DNA from: Thiocystis violacea
GTDB lineage: Bacteria; Pseudomonadota; Gammaproteobacteria; Chromatiales; Chromatiaceae
Length of the DNA stretch: 64,000 bases
Reading direction: 5' to 3'
Assembly (NCBI RefSeq): GCF_016583575.1
Contig: NZ_NRRG01000004.1
Span: 62,001-126,000, forward strand
Shown piece after piece: positions 16,963 to 26,660 of the stretch (the stretch's first letter is position 1; every line of letters starts with the position of its first letter). The notes under the pieces were generated by a model that saw nothing but the letters and a program-made list of their open reading frames with translations, was not told where the DNA came from and searched no databases. Position numbers and translations under genes: made by a program.

Positions 16963-17886
16963 ATGAGTCAGTTTATTGACGATGTCGATCAACGAACCCG
17001 ATTGGTTGGGCAGAACCGTATGGAGCTGCTCTTGTTCCATCTCGGCTCCCAGCAGATGTTCGGCATCAATGTCTTCAAGGTCCGCGAGGTGATCGCCAAG
17101 CCCACGCTGAGACATCTGCCGGGTTCCAACCCGGTGGTTTGTGGCGTCGCCAATATCCGCGGGCGCACGGTCTCGGTGATCGATCTCGCGCTGGCGATCG
17201 GCTTTCCCTCGCTGACGGTCGATCAGGGAGACGACGCCAAGGTGATCGTGACCGAATTCAACCGGTCCGTTCAAGGTTTCTGGGTTTCCGCCGTTGACCG
17301 CATCGTCAATGTGAACTGGGAGACGGTGAAGCCGCCCCCGCGGGGCACGGAGCAGGAGAGCTACCTGGTGGCGGTCACCGAGGTGGATGGCCGGCTGGTG
17401 GAGATCATCGACGTCGAGCGCGTTTTCGCCCAGGTCAATCAGCTCAAGGCGGACGTCTCGGAGGAGGTGCAGAAACAGGCCGGTGAGATCCCGCATGACC
17501 GTCGCATCCTGATCGTCGACGACTCACTGGTCGCGCGCAAACAGATCGAACGGGCGATCGTCGAGCTGGGTTTTCGGACCGAAACCCGTTCCGACGGCAA
17601 GGCGGCGCTGGAGTATCTGGAGGAGCTGGCCGAGGCGGACATGGTCGATTCCTCGATCGAGATGGTGATCGCCGACATCGAGATGCCGCGCATGGATGGC
17701 TATACCCTGACGCGCCGGATCCGCGAACATGGCAAACTCAAGAACCTTCGGGTGATTCTGCATTCCTCCCTGAGCGGGCAATTCAACGTCGACATGGTGA
17801 AACGGGCGGGCGCCGATGATTTCCTGGCCAAATTCGATCCGGACGAGCTGGCGGCGGCCGTGCTCAAACATGCGCACCGTGAGTAG
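16963..17886 (+). CDS. cheV: Chemotaxis coupling/adaptation protein CheV
   Basis: CheV fuses a CheW-like coupling domain (about 1-165) to a receiver domain (about 178-307), and couples receptors to CheA in a phosphorylation-dependent way. The CheW signature GVANIRGRTVSVIDLALAIG is near residues 62-80. The receiver has the acidic pair in ILIVDDS, an acceptor aspartate in VIADIEMPRMDG, and a conserved Lys (AKFDPDELA). Length 307 is typical. The ATG has a strong AGGAGA ribosome site. It is followed by cheR, a common pairing upstream of flgB in Pseudomonas and Vibrio. Confidence 0.96.
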   Translation: MSQFIDDVDQRTRLVGQNRMELLLFHLGSQQMFGINVFKVREVIAKPTLRHLPGSNPVVCGVANIRGRTVSVIDLALAIGFPSLTVDQGDDAKVIVTEFNRSVQGFWVSAVDRIVNVNWETVKPPPRGTEQESYLVAVTEVDGRLVEIIDVERVFAQVNQLKADVSEEVQKQAGEIPHDRRILIVDDSLVARKQIERAIVELGFRTETRSDGKAALEYLEELAEADMVDSSIEMVIADIEMPRMDGYTLTRRIREHGKLKNLRVILHSSLSGQFNVDMVKRAGADDFLAKFDPDELAAAVLKHAHRE

Positions 17887-17915
17887 GATGGGTAGAGCGC
17901 AGCGAAACCCATCCT
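17885..17915. repeat. Dispersed GGATGGG palindrome, copy 1
   Basis: The palindromic arms AGGATGGGT and ACCCATCCT flank an AGAGCGCAGCGAA loop and overlap the last two bases of cheV. This matches a repeat of the GTAGGATGGG...CCCATC type that I know as widely dispersed in gammaproteobacterial genomes. Related arms recur at 31161-31192 and 42488-42553. The hairpin could also act as a 3' transcript end for cheV. Confidence 0.75.
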
Positions 17916-18084
17916 CTAGCTCCGTGGCTCAAGCTACAAGGATGTCGTGCATGCGCGATCTTGGGAACGGACGTGATGGCCCGTCGGGCGGACCCTTGGA
18001 AACCGGCCCCAGCCCTTTGTCGCGCGCGTCCCGATACCATCCGAAAGGCCGCCATGACTGGCGCGATGATCCCAGGATTCAGCC

Positions 18085-18897
18085 GTGATTGACGCGCGGG
18101 ACTATGCCGAGTTCGCCCGATTTCTATCGGAATGTTGTGGCCTGGTGCTGGGCGAGAACCGTCAGTATCTCGTCTCCAGCCGCTTGTCGCGATTGCTTGA
18201 GGACTTCGGTTACAAAAAGGTCGAGGAATTGCTCAGGGCCTTGCGTCAATCATCGAATCAGACGCTGAAATCGCGCGTCATCGATGCCATGACGACCAAC
18301 GAGACCTCCTGGTTCCGTGATGTCTATCCCTTCGAGATGCTTCGCCAGGTGGTACTGCCCGAACTGGAGGCCAAAAAAAAGCCGATCCGGATCTGGTCCG
18401 CCGCCTGCTCGAGCGGCCAGGAGCCCTACAGCATCGCCATGGTGGCCGCCGAGTGGGAGGCTTCCTTTCCGCCCAAGTCCTCGCCGGTCACGATCATGGC
18501 GACCGACCTGTCGGAAACCGTGCTGTCCGAGGCCAAGGCCGGGCTCTACGATGGCTTGAGCATCGTGCGCGGCCTGAGCGTCGAACGCCGTCAGAAATTC
18601 TTCGAGTCGGTCGAGAATGGCCACCGGATCAAGCCCGAGATCCAAAAGCGGGTTCGTTTCCAGAAGTTGAACCTCATGGATTCCTATGCCTTGCTCGGCA
18701 AGTTCGACATCGTCTTCTGTCGCAACGTGCTGATCTACTTCTCGGCCGAGACCAAACGACGGATTTTTGACGGGATCGCCCGACAGATGGATCCAGGCGG
18801 CTATCTCTTCGTCGGCGCCTCGGAGGCCGTGGGCTCCTACACCGACGCATTCGAGGTGATCCGCGTGCCTCAAGGCAGCATGCTGCGCCGCCGCTGA
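18085..18897 (+). CDS. cheR: Chemoreceptor methyltransferase CheR
   Basis: CheR transfers methyl groups from S-adenosylmethionine to receptor glutamates, opposing CheB. The 270 residues comprise the N-terminal helical domain (DYAEFARFLSECCGLVLGENRQYLV) and the Rossmann-like domain with IRIWSAACSSGQEPYSIAM (about 107-125), the ATDLSETVLSEAKAGLY segment and FDIVFCRNVLIYF. The start is GTG at 18085, with AGGA eight bases upstream. The gene sits between cheV and flgB; a 198-base spacer before it contains the palindromic repeat. Confidence 0.96.
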   Translation: MIDARDYAEFARFLSECCGLVLGENRQYLVSSRLSRLLEDFGYKKVEELLRALRQSSNQTLKSRVIDAMTTNETSWFRDVYPFEMLRQVVLPELEAKKKPIRIWSAACSSGQEPYSIAMVAAEWEASFPPKSSPVTIMATDLSETVLSEAKAGLYDGLSIVRGLSVERRQKFFESVENGHRIKPEIQKRVRFQKLNLMDSYALLGKFDIVFCRNVLIYFSAETKRRIFDGIARQMDPGGYLFVGASEAVGSYTDAFEVIRVPQGSMLRRR

Positions 18898-18976
18898 GGT
18901 TCTGGCGGCCGTTCGGATCCTTCCCCGCCGGTTTCTTGCCGCCGGATCCTCGAATCCATTTCCCGCCTGGCTCGTG

Positions 18977-18992
18977 GCACAAGGGTTGCTGT
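18977..18992 (+). promoter_or_regulatory. Sigma-54 promoter of the flgB operon
   Basis: TGGCACA, four bases, then TTGCT matches the sigma-54 consensus TGGCACG-N4-TTGCW at 11 of 12 defined positions. It lies 34 bases before the flgB ATG, leaving about 24 bases of leader after the expected start. A FleQ/FlrC-type activator is implied but is not in the window. Confidence 0.88.
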
Positions 18993-19026
18993 ATCCCTGG
19001 TAACCCAACTCGCGGAAGCGTGCGCC

Positions 19027-19431
19027 ATGAGTCTCTCTCTCGACAAAGCCTTCGGCATTCTGCCGGCCGCCGTGAATCTCAAGGCCCGTCGCGCGGAGTT
19101 GCTGGCCTCGAATCTGGCCAATGTCGACACGCCGAACTACAAGTCGCGCGATTTCGATTTCAGCAAGACCCTGGCGGAGTTGGAAGGGCAGGGGAGCGGA
19201 CTGGAACTGGCCAGGACGCGCGCCAATCATTTGACGCCGAAGGGATCCGCGTCCGCGGAGGAGCCCGAGTTGCTCTATCGCATTCCCGCGCAACCATCAT
19301 TGGATGGCAACACGGTCGACCCGCAACTCGAACGCGCGGCCTTCGCCGAGAACACCATTCACTATCAGAGCACGCTCGAATTCCTGAACCGTCGCGTTTC
19401 GGGCATCCGCGCCGCTCTGAGAAAGGAGTAA
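19027..19431 (+). CDS. flgB: Flagellar proximal rod protein FlgB
   Basis: FlgB forms the proximal rod. The 134-residue product has the axial-protein N-terminal signature (ELLASNLANVDTPNYKSRDFDF) and the C-terminal helix typical of the rod/hook family. It is the first gene of the flgBCDEFGHIJKL series and follows the sigma-54 promoter at 18977-18992. The next gene, flgC, begins four bases after its stop with a strong AGGAG site. Confidence 0.95.
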   Translation: MSLSLDKAFGILPAAVNLKARRAELLASNLANVDTPNYKSRDFDFSKTLAELEGQGSGLELARTRANHLTPKGSASAEEPELLYRIPAQPSLDGNTVDPQLERAAFAENTIHYQSTLEFLNRRVSGIRAALRKE

Positions 19432-19435
19432 CGTC

Positions 19436-19855
19436 ATGAGCGATCTGTTTCGTGTCTTCAATACCTCCGCCTCGGCCCTGACGGCGCAATCGGTGCGGCT
19501 CAATACCGTCGCCTCCAATCTGGCCAATGCCTCGACCGCCGCCACGACCCCGGAAGCAACCTACAAATCGAAACAGGTGCTCTTTCAGGCCGTGATGGAT
19601 CAGGAGGATCCGAACGGCGTGGCCATTCCGGTGCGGGTCTCGGGCATCGTCGACTCCACGGCGGAACCGATTCCGACCTACGAGCCCAATCATCCGCTGG
19701 CCAATGACGATGGTTATGTCTTTCGCCCGGCGATCAGCGTGGTCGAGGAAATGGCCAATATGATGTCCGCCTCGCGCAGCTATGAGGCGAATATCGAGGT
19801 CATGAATACCTCGCGTGAATTATTGACGCGCACACTTCAGGTCGGTCAGAACTAG
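19436..19855 (+). CDS. flgC: Flagellar proximal rod protein FlgC
   Basis: FlgC is a proximal rod subunit. The 139-residue product has the N-terminal motif LNTVASNLANASTAATTPEATYKSKQV and the C-terminal SRSYEANIEVMNTSRELLTRTLQVGQN helix. Size and position between flgB and flgD are standard. Confidence 0.95.
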   Translation: MSDLFRVFNTSASALTAQSVRLNTVASNLANASTAATTPEATYKSKQVLFQAVMDQEDPNGVAIPVRVSGIVDSTAEPIPTYEPNHPLANDDGYVFRPAISVVEEMANMMSASRSYEANIEVMNTSRELLTRTLQVGQN

Positions 19856-19866
19856 GAGCGAATGGC

Positions 19867-20571
19867 ATGGCTGAATTAAGCACGGATTATCTGGGTGGAC
19901 TCGGGCTCAGCGGGTATGGAACCACGTCGGCGACGACGGGAACCGGCTCCAAGTCATCCTCCGCGAATAGCGAGGATCTCGGACAGGAGGATTTCCTCAA
20001 TCTGATGATCACCCAATTGACCAATCAGGATCCGACCAATCCGGTCGACAACGAGGCCTTCGTCGCGCAGATGGCCCAGTTCTCGACCTTGACCGGTATC
20101 CAGGAACTCACCACCTCGTTCGAGGGCCTGTCAAAGACCCTGCTTCAGGGGCAGACCCTGGAGGCCGCCGCGCTGGTGGGCAAGGACGTCCTGATTCCGT
20201 CGAGTACGGCGGAGCTTTCCGAGGGGCAGGGTGTCAGCGGCGCGGTGGATCTGTCCGCCACCGCCGGACAGGTCAAGGTCGATATTTACGGTGCTGGTGG
20301 CGAATTGGTCCGCACCCTGGATCTGGGCACGCTGAGCGCCGGTCTCCAGGAGTTCGAATGGGATGGCTTCCTGGACGATGGTACGGCCGCGCCCGCGGGA
20401 ACCTACGAATTCAGCGTGACCGCCCAGACCGAAGGCGCCACCGAGGCCCTCACGACCCTGCTCGACGGGCAGGTCAAGAGCGTTTCCGTGGACAGTAGCA
20501 GCGGTGGTCTCATGCTCAATGTGCAGGGGATGGGGACCATCGGTTTTTCCAGCGTGCAACGGGTCGGTTAG
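19867..20571 (+). CDS. flgD: Flagellar hook assembly capping protein FlgD
   Basis: FlgD forms the cap under which hook subunits assemble. The N-terminus is Ser/Thr/Gly-rich and is followed by the conserved DFLNLMITQLTNQDPTNPVDNEAFVAQMAQFSTLTGIQEL block (about 40-80). The Ig-like/tudor part is at about 105-230 (VKVDIYGAGGELVRTLDLG, FEWDGFLDDGTAAPAGTYEF). The 234-residue length is normal. It is followed by flgE after 44 bases. Confidence 0.95.
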   Translation: MAELSTDYLGGLGLSGYGTTSATTGTGSKSSSANSEDLGQEDFLNLMITQLTNQDPTNPVDNEAFVAQMAQFSTLTGIQELTTSFEGLSKTLLQGQTLEAAALVGKDVLIPSSTAELSEGQGVSGAVDLSATAGQVKVDIYGAGGELVRTLDLGTLSAGLQEFEWDGFLDDGTAAPAGTYEFSVTAQTEGATEALTTLLDGQVKSVSVDSSSGGLMLNVQGMGTIGFSSVQRVG

Positions 20572-20615
20572 CGGACCGGACCCACGCCTCGGCTTAGACA
20601 TCGGGAGATGACATC

Positions 20616-21977
20616 ATGCCTTTTCGCATCGGATTGAGTGGGTTGCAGGCCGCCGCGGCGGATCTTCAGGTCACGGGTAACAACATCGCCAATACCGCGA
20701 CCGTTGGTTTCAAACAGTCGCGCGCCGAGTTCGCCGATGTCTACGCCCAGGCCTACGGCGGCATCAGCAAGACGGCCATCGGCTCCGGCGTGCGTCTGGG
20801 GGCGACCACCCAGCAGTTTTCCCAGGGCAATATCGAGTACACCGAGAATTCCCTGGATCTGGCCATCAATGGACAGGGGTTCTTCGTCCTCAACGATGAC
20901 GGCGGTCGAAGCTACACCCGTGCCGGTCAGTTCCAGGTGGATCGCGATGGCTTCGTGGTCAATAGCAATGGCCAGCACCTGCAGGTCTATCCGCCGAACG
21001 AGACTGGCGTGACGGATACGACTTTCAATACTGGTACGCTGGACGATCTGAAACTCGAATTTGGCGACAATGCTCCCGCAGCAACTGAGTCTGTGGATGC
21101 CGCTATGAATCTGGTATCGGATGCTATGCCTCCGGTTGATTCGAAGGGTGCGCCAATCACAGTCATTGATGTCGATGATCCCAATACTTTTAACTACTCC
21201 ACCTCGGTGACGGTATACGATTCTCTCGGTACGCCGCGCACCATGACTCTTTATTATCTTAAGCTAGGGACTGGCACGGGAACGGTAGCAGATCCCGTTA
21301 AATCAACGCCAGGCGAATGGAAGGTCTATGCGGAACTCGATGGATTGATTCCTGGCAAGACGCCAGATGCATCACAAACAAAAAACATCTTTTTTGACTC
21401 GAACGGCAATCTTGATACTACGAAGACCACCGGTTTGCCCTGGAAGCCAAAATTCGATCTGGCGACAAACTATCTGCCAAACAATGGCGCCACTATTGGC
21501 TACGTCGATACGACAAAAACTCCGCCCGTACCCACCAATGAAGTTTCAATCGATATTGCAGACCTGACTCAATACGGCACCAAGTATTCGGTTAGCGATC
21601 TCTCGCAGGATGGCTTTACCACCGGACGCCTGACCGGATTCGATGTCGATCAGACCGGTGTGGTCTTCGCCCGCTATTCCAATGGACAATCCGGAATCCT
21701 CGGCAAGGTCGCGCTGGCCAATTTCAAGAACCCACAGGGTTTGCAGCAACTTGGCGACAACAACTGGGCCGAGACCTTCGCGGCGGGCGATCCCACCTTC
21801 GGTGATCCCGGCACCAGCAACCTGGGTCTCATCCAGTCCGGCGGACTGGAGGCGGCGAACGTCGATCTAGCGGAGGAACTGGTCAGCCTGATCACGGCGC
21901 AGCGCAACTATCAGGCGAACGCCCAGACCATCTCCACCGCCGATCAGATTACCCAGACCATCATCAACATCCGTTGA
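20616..21977 (+). CDS. flgE: Flagellar hook protein FlgE
   Basis: FlgE polymerises into the hook. The N-terminal D0/D1 part (LQAAAADLQVTGNNIANTATVGFKQSRAEFADVY) and C-terminal part (EAANVDLAEELVSLITAQRNYQANAQTISTADQ) are strongly conserved. The central 200 residues are variable, as expected for the exposed D2/D3 domains. DNA for that centre (about 21000-21600) is clearly richer in A+T than both ends: my line counts at 21121, 21241 and 21361 give about 50, 48 and 38 percent GC, against 67 percent at 21841. This suggests recombination of the surface domains. Length 453 is normal. Confidence 0.96.
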   Translation: MPFRIGLSGLQAAAADLQVTGNNIANTATVGFKQSRAEFADVYAQAYGGISKTAIGSGVRLGATTQQFSQGNIEYTENSLDLAINGQGFFVLNDDGGRSYTRAGQFQVDRDGFVVNSNGQHLQVYPPNETGVTDTTFNTGTLDDLKLEFGDNAPAATESVDAAMNLVSDAMPPVDSKGAPITVIDVDDPNTFNYSTSVTVYDSLGTPRTMTLYYLKLGTGTGTVADPVKSTPGEWKVYAELDGLIPGKTPDASQTKNIFFDSNGNLDTTKTTGLPWKPKFDLATNYLPNNGATIGYVDTTKTPPVPTNEVSIDIADLTQYGTKYSVSDLSQDGFTTGRLTGFDVDQTGVVFARYSNGQSGILGKVALANFKNPQGLQQLGDNNWAETFAAGDPTFGDPGTSNLGLIQSGGLEAANVDLAEELVSLITAQRNYQANAQTISTADQITQTIINIR

Positions 21978-22002
21978 TGCCGTCTTGGGCGGAGTGTGAG
22001 TC

Positions 22003-22746
22003 ATGGACCGTTTCCTCTATCTCGCGATGTCCGGCGCCAAGGAAACGGCACATGCGCTGTCCATCAACAACCAAAATCTGGCGAACGCCAACACTCACGG
22101 CTTTCGTCAGGCCCTGGCGGTGGCGGAAACCACGCCCGTGCGTGGGCCGGTGTACGACTCGCGGGACTATGTGCAGGTCGGCAACGAGGCCATCGACTTC
22201 AGCCACGGCGCCCTACAGAGCACCGGCCGCGCCCTGGATATCGCGATCCAGGGCGAGGGCTTCATCGCCGTGCAGGCGCCCGATGGCGGCGAGGCCTATA
22301 CCAGGGCCGGCAATCTGCATGTCGACGCGACCGGCGTACTGCGCAACGAGCGCGGCCTGGCGGTGCTCGGCGGAGGCGGACCCATCACCATCCCCGAGAA
22401 CGAGAGCCTGCTCATCGGGACCGACGGGACCATCACCATCCGCCCGACCGGCTCGGCCCCCAGTGCCCTGGCGGCCGTCGACCGGATTCGTCTGGTTGAT
22501 CCGGACACCGAGACGCTGAGCCGGGGCGAGGATGGCCTGATTCGTGCTTCGGAAGGAGGCGAGGTTCCCCCGGCGGACGCCAATGTTCGGGTCGTCACCG
22601 GGATGCTGGAGACCAGCAACGTCAATACCGTGGCGGCCTTGACGCGCATGATCGAGCTTTCGCGCGGCTTCGAGACCCAGGTCAAGATGATGGAATCCGC
22701 CAACAAACTCGAAGAGAGCCATAACCGCTTGCTGGGGACCGGTTAG
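22003..22746 (+). CDS. flgF: Flagellar proximal rod protein FlgF
   Basis: FlgF is a proximal rod subunit of the FlgG family. The 247 residues have the N-terminal motif MSGAKETAHALSINNQNLANANTHGFRQ and the central GRALDIAIQGEGFIAVQAPDGGEAYTRAGNL signature. The C-terminal helix is VTGMLETSNVNTVAALTRMIELSRGFETQVKMM. Spacing to flgE is 25 bases and to flgG 29. An alternative frame overlapping its first half is a shadow. Confidence 0.95.
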   Translation: MDRFLYLAMSGAKETAHALSINNQNLANANTHGFRQALAVAETTPVRGPVYDSRDYVQVGNEAIDFSHGALQSTGRALDIAIQGEGFIAVQAPDGGEAYTRAGNLHVDATGVLRNERGLAVLGGGGPITIPENESLLIGTDGTITIRPTGSAPSALAAVDRIRLVDPDTETLSRGEDGLIRASEGGEVPPADANVRVVTGMLETSNVNTVAALTRMIELSRGFETQVKMMESANKLEESHNRLLGTG

Positions 22747-22775
22747 CCGGACCAGACGGGCATCGGGAGTAGACC

Positions 22776-23567
22776 ATGAATCAAGCGCTTTGGATCGCCA
22801 AGACCGGGCTCGACGCGCAGCAGACCCGTATGTCCGTGGTCTCGAACAACCTGGCCAACGTCAACACCAACGGTTTCAAGAAGGGCCGGGCGGTGTTCGA
22901 GGATCTGCTCTATCAGACGATCCGCCAGCCCGGCGCCCAGGCCACGCAGGAGGCCCAGCTTCCCTCCGGGCTCTTGCTCGGCACGGGCGTGCGCACCGTG
23001 GCGACGGAAAAGCTGTTCGAACAGGGCGGCATCGTTCAGACCAAGAATTCACTGGACCTGGCCATCGAGGGGCAGGGATTCTTCCAGATCCTCATGCCGA
23101 ACGGCGAACTCGGCTACACCCGCGACGGCGGCTTCCAGATCAACGCCGATGGCCAGGTCGTGATGTCCAACGGCTATGCCCTGCAACCGGGAATCGTCAT
23201 CCCGGAGAACGCCCAGAGCATCAGTATCGGCAAGGATGGAACCATCAGCGCCCAATTGCCCGACGAGGCCGCGCCGGTCGAGTTGGGGGCGATTCAGCTC
23301 GCCAATTTCATCAATCCGGCCGGTCTGCAGGCGGTCGGCGAGAACATCTATCTGGAGAGCGGCGCCTCGGGTGCCGCGCAGCAGTCCAATCCGGGAGAGA
23401 ACGGCGTCGGAAAAGTGACGCAGGGCGCCCTGGAGACCAGCAACGTCAACATGGCGGAAGAGCTGGTCAACATGATCGAGACCCAGCGCGCCTACGAGGT
23501 CAACTCCAAGGCCATCGCCGCGGCCGACTCCATGCTCCAGTTCGTCAACAACAATCTGGCCCGCTAG
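22776..23567 (+). CDS. flgG: Flagellar distal rod protein FlgG
   Basis: FlgG makes the distal rod, the drive shaft through the outer membrane rings. The 263 residues begin [39 protein letters not shown] and carry the typical [33 protein letters not shown] segment. They end with [32 protein letters not shown]. Length and composition are normal for the family. Confidence 0.97.
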   Translation: MNQALWIAKTGLDAQQTRMSVVSNNLANVNTNGFKKGRAVFEDLLYQTIRQPGAQATQEAQLPSGLLLGTGVRTVATEKLFEQGGIVQTKNSLDLAIEGQGFFQILMPNGELGYTRDGGFQINADGQVVMSNGYALQPGIVIPENAQSISIGKDGTISAQLPDEAAPVELGAIQLANFINPAGLQAVGENIYLESGASGAAQQSNPGENGVGKVTQGALETSNVNMAEELVNMIETQRAYEVNSKAIAAADSMLQFVNNNLAR

Positions 23568-23598
23568 GGGCCGAGGGTCGGTGGAGGGTATGAACATC

Positions 23599-24294
23599 AT
23601 GAACGCCTGCCTGAAGATACTCGCCGGCCTGCTGGCCGCCGCCGTTCTCACTGGATGCGGCACCCTCAATCCACCCAAGCCCGGCGACGCGGCCGAATAC
23701 CGTCCCGCGGCCCCGATCGCCCCCCGGCCGGCCTCGGCGAACAATGGCGCCATCTTCCAGCCGGCGCAGGGACCAGGGCTGTTCGAGGACGACAAGGCGC
23801 GGCGCGTCGGCGATCTGGTGACCGTGATGCTGGCCGAGAATACCAACGCCAAGAAATCATCGGCGACCTCGACCTCGAAGGATTCGAATGTCGAGATGGA
23901 TGTCGGCAATTTGACGGTGGCCGGCAAGACGCTGCTCGACTCGGATCTGAAGCTCTTCGGCGCCTCGGCCACTGGTGGACGCACCTTCGACGGCTCGGGC
24001 GATTCCAGCCAGAGCAACCAGCTCACCGGCGAGATCACGGTCACGGTCGCCGAGGTGCTGCCGAACGGCAACCTGGTGGTCCAGGGCGAGAAATGGCTCG
24101 GCATCAATCAGGGTAACGAGTACGTGCGTCTGCGCGGGATCATTCGGCCCAAGGATGTCACCACGGCGAACACCGTGCAGTCGACCCAGGTCGCCAACGC
24201 CCAACTCTACTATGGTGGAACCGGCGCGCTGCACGACAGCAACAAGCAAGGCTGGCTGTCGCGCTTCTTCAACAGCCCGGTCTGGCCCATCTGA
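23599..24294 (+). CDS. flgH: Flagellar L-ring lipoprotein FlgH
   Basis: FlgH forms the L ring in the outer membrane. From the ATG at 23599 the product is 231 residues. It begins with a lipoprotein signal peptide (lipobox VLTGC, modified Cys at 20). The body has the family motifs LFEDDKARRVGDLVTVMLAENTNAKKSS and VTVAEVLPNGNLVVQGEKWLGINQGNEYVRLRGIIRPKDV. Starts at 23581 (GTG) and 23590 (ATG) are in frame; I prefer 23599 because GGAGGG at 23583-23588 is then correctly spaced. It is followed by flgI after 33 bases. Confidence 0.94.
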   Translation: MNACLKILAGLLAAAVLTGCGTLNPPKPGDAAEYRPAAPIAPRPASANNGAIFQPAQGPGLFEDDKARRVGDLVTVMLAENTNAKKSSATSTSKDSNVEMDVGNLTVAGKTLLDSDLKLFGASATGGRTFDGSGDSSQSNQLTGEITVTVAEVLPNGNLVVQGEKWLGINQGNEYVRLRGIIRPKDVTTANTVQSTQVANAQLYYGGTGALHDSNKQGWLSRFFNSPVWPI

Positions 24295-24327
24295 CCAGAT
24301 CGCCGCCACGCACCAACGAGGTCGCTC

Positions 24328-25506
24328 ATGAACAGGATCCAGACAACCCTAGGCACCGCGCTCCTCCTGACGGGGCTCATGCTCGGCTCGACCGGCCCGA
24401 TGGCCGGTAACGAGGCGATGATCGACGATCTCGGCGGGGAGGGCGACTGGGTCGTGCCCGGCCTGGAACGGATCAAGGATCTGGCCACGGTCGCCGGCGT
24501 TCGCGACAACCAGTTGGTCGGCTACGGTCTGGTAGTGGGCCTGGATGGCACCGGCGACCAGACGACCCAGGCGCCCTTCACCGTCCAGAGCCTGAAGAAC
24601 ATGCTCGGGCAAATGGGCGTGACGGTGCCCGAGGGGGTCAATCCCCAGACCAAGAATCTCGCCGCCGTCATGGTTACCGCCGACCTACTGCCCTTTTCCA
24701 AGCCGGGTCAGCGGATGGACATCACCGTCTCGTCCCTTGGCAACGCCAAGAGCCTGCGCGGCGGCACCCTGCTGATGACGCCCCTGAAGGGCGCGGACGG
24801 GCAGATCTACGCCATGGCGCAAGGCAATCTCACGGTCGGTGGATTTGGTGCCGGCGCCGCCGATGGCAGTAGCATCACGGTCAATGTGCCCAGCGTCGGT
24901 CGCATTCCCAATGGCGCGACGGTCGAACGCGAGGTTCCGAGCGGTTTCGCCCAGGGCAATTATCTGGTTCTGAATCTGCGGCGTCCGGATTTCACCACCG
25001 CCCAACGGATGTCGGATGTCATCAACGAGAACCTCGGCGGCGATGTCGCCCAGCCGCTCGATGGCTCGTCCATTCAGGTGCGCGCGCCGGAAGATGCGGG
25101 GCAGCGCGTTTCCTACATCTCCGTGCTTGAGAACCTCGAGGTCGAAACGGCCGAACCGCCGGCGCGGGTCGTCATCAACGCCCGCTCCGGCACCATCGTC
25201 ATCGGCGCGGGCGTCACGGTGCGCCCGGCGGCCATCTCGCACGGCAACCTCACGGTGACCATCAGCGAGAATCCACAGGTCTCGCAGCCGGGGGCCTTCG
25301 CGGGCGGTCAGACCGCCGTGGTTCCGCAGAGCGACGTCGAGGTCAAGCAGGATAAAAACCGCATGTTCCTCTTCGCTCCGGGCACCGCGCTTGGCGATAT
25401 CGTCGAGGCCGTCAACGAAGTGGGCGCGGCGCCCGGCGATCTGGTCGCCATCCTTGAGGCCCTGCGCGAGGCCGGTGCCCTGCGCGCCGAGCTGATCATC
25501 ATCTGA
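24328..25506 (+). CDS. flgI: Flagellar P-ring protein FlgI
   Basis: FlgI makes the periplasmic P ring around the rod, with FlgA as its chaperone. The 392 residues start with a signal peptide (hydrophobic core to about residue 26). Conserved segments include [46 protein letters not shown]-like and [33 protein letters not shown]. The final segment [31 protein letters not shown] is typical. Length is slightly above the usual 365-370 because of an N-terminal insert after the signal sequence. Confidence 0.96.
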   Translation: MNRIQTTLGTALLLTGLMLGSTGPMAGNEAMIDDLGGEGDWVVPGLERIKDLATVAGVRDNQLVGYGLVVGLDGTGDQTTQAPFTVQSLKNMLGQMGVTVPEGVNPQTKNLAAVMVTADLLPFSKPGQRMDITVSSLGNAKSLRGGTLLMTPLKGADGQIYAMAQGNLTVGGFGAGAADGSSITVNVPSVGRIPNGATVEREVPSGFAQGNYLVLNLRRPDFTTAQRMSDVINENLGGDVAQPLDGSSIQVRAPEDAGQRVSYISVLENLEVETAEPPARVVINARSGTIVIGAGVTVRPAAISHGNLTVTISENPQVSQPGAFAGGQTAVVPQSDVEVKQDKNRMFLFAPGTALGDIVEAVNEVGAAPGDLVAILEALREAGALRAELIII

Positions 25507-25513
25507 GGCCGCC

Positions 25514-26590
25514 ATGATTTCCTCCAGCGCCACGCTTGGGCTCGGCTCCACGACCTCGCTGACCGGACTGACCGTTGATCCGACCTCCTACGCCGGGTTG
25601 GCCCAGTCCGCGCGCGGCGGCGACGCCGCCGGCATCGAGGCCGCCGCCCGAGCCTTCGAGTCGCTTCTGATCGGGCAGATGATGAATCGGATGCGCTCGG
25701 CCACGCTCGGGAGCGGGCTCTTCGACTCCGATCAGACTCGACTCTATCAAGACCTCTACGATCAACAGATCGCGACGGCCATGAGCGAGGGCGATGGTCT
25801 GGGAATCCGCAAGGCCCTGCTGCGCCAACTGGCCCCCGAACTGAGCGAGGAAGGCGCGGAGCGCGATCCGGAGAATCTGCTTGTCCCCGAGCGTAATCCC
25901 TGGCTCAGGAGCGTCAAGCGTCGGAAAGTCGACGCCGCCGTGGATGCCGTATCCAAGCCGGCGAGTCAGGCGGAGGCCAAGCCGGAAGCCAAGCCGGAAA
26001 CGGCCGCCACCAGCATCAAGGCTACCGGAAATGGGATCGCGATCACGGGCCAGGGTCGATGGCCGCCGCGCGACGCCGAGGATTTCGTCGCCTATCTCAA
26101 GCCCTACGCCGATCAGGCCGCCGAAACCCTGGGCATGGATACAACGGTCCTGTTGGCGCAAAGCGCCCTGGAGACCGGCTGGGGCAAGCACGTCCCACGG
26201 CGCGCCGACGGACGCAGCAGTTTCAATCTCTTTGGCATCAAGGCGGACCGGAGCTGGCAGGGCGACAAGGTCTCGGTCGGTACACTGGAGTATCGCAACG
26301 GCGTCGCCAGTCGGGAGCAGGCCAAGTTCCGCGTCTATGACACCCCGGCGGAGTCCTTCGTCGACTATGTCGCCTTTCTGCGCCGAAATCCGCGTTATGG
26401 ACAAGCGTTGGAGAGCCGCACGGGCGAGGAATTCATTCGCGGGCTCCAAAAGGCCGGCTATGCCACCGATCCCCGCTATGCTTCAAAGATCCTCGGCATC
26501 CGCGAGCGCGTACTGGGACTCGCCGCCGCCGTCGAGACCAAGGCCGAGACTCAAGTTTCGAGCAACGGGGCCGATATCCCCAAGGGGTGA
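25514..26590 (+). CDS. flgJ: Flagellar rod cap and muramidase FlgJ
   Basis: FlgJ caps the growing rod and, in this two-domain form, cuts peptidoglycan so the rod can pass. The N-terminal domain (about 20-115) has the rod-binding pattern AARAFESLLIGQMMNRMRSAT. A charged Ala/Pro/Glu/Lys linker follows. The C-terminal GH73-type glucosaminidase domain (about 185-340) contains LGMDTTVLLAQSALETGWGKHV, SSFNLFGIKADRSWQGDKV and the YTTEYRNG-like segment. The putative catalytic Glu is in SALETGWG. Length 358 is normal for the bifunctional form. Confidence 0.94.
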   Translation: MISSSATLGLGSTTSLTGLTVDPTSYAGLAQSARGGDAAGIEAAARAFESLLIGQMMNRMRSATLGSGLFDSDQTRLYQDLYDQQIATAMSEGDGLGIRKALLRQLAPELSEEGAERDPENLLVPERNPWLRSVKRRKVDAAVDAVSKPASQAEAKPEAKPETAATSIKATGNGIAITGQGRWPPRDAEDFVAYLKPYADQAAETLGMDTTVLLAQSALETGWGKHVPRRADGRSSFNLFGIKADRSWQGDKVSVGTLEYRNGVASREQAKFRVYDTPAESFVDYVAFLRRNPRYGQALESRTGEEFIRGLQKAGYATDPRYASKILGIRERVLGLAAAVETKAETQVSSNGADIPKG

Positions 26591-26660
26591 AGCGACAACT
26601 CGCCCTTGAACCGCGAGGGCGCGACCCGCGCACCGCATTCATGACGAACGGGTGGAGTCA

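Noticed and set aside
22003-22519. Alternative plus-strand frames overlapping flgF
   Set aside because: They are Arg/Pro/Ser-rich out-of-frame readings; flgF has all axial-protein signatures.
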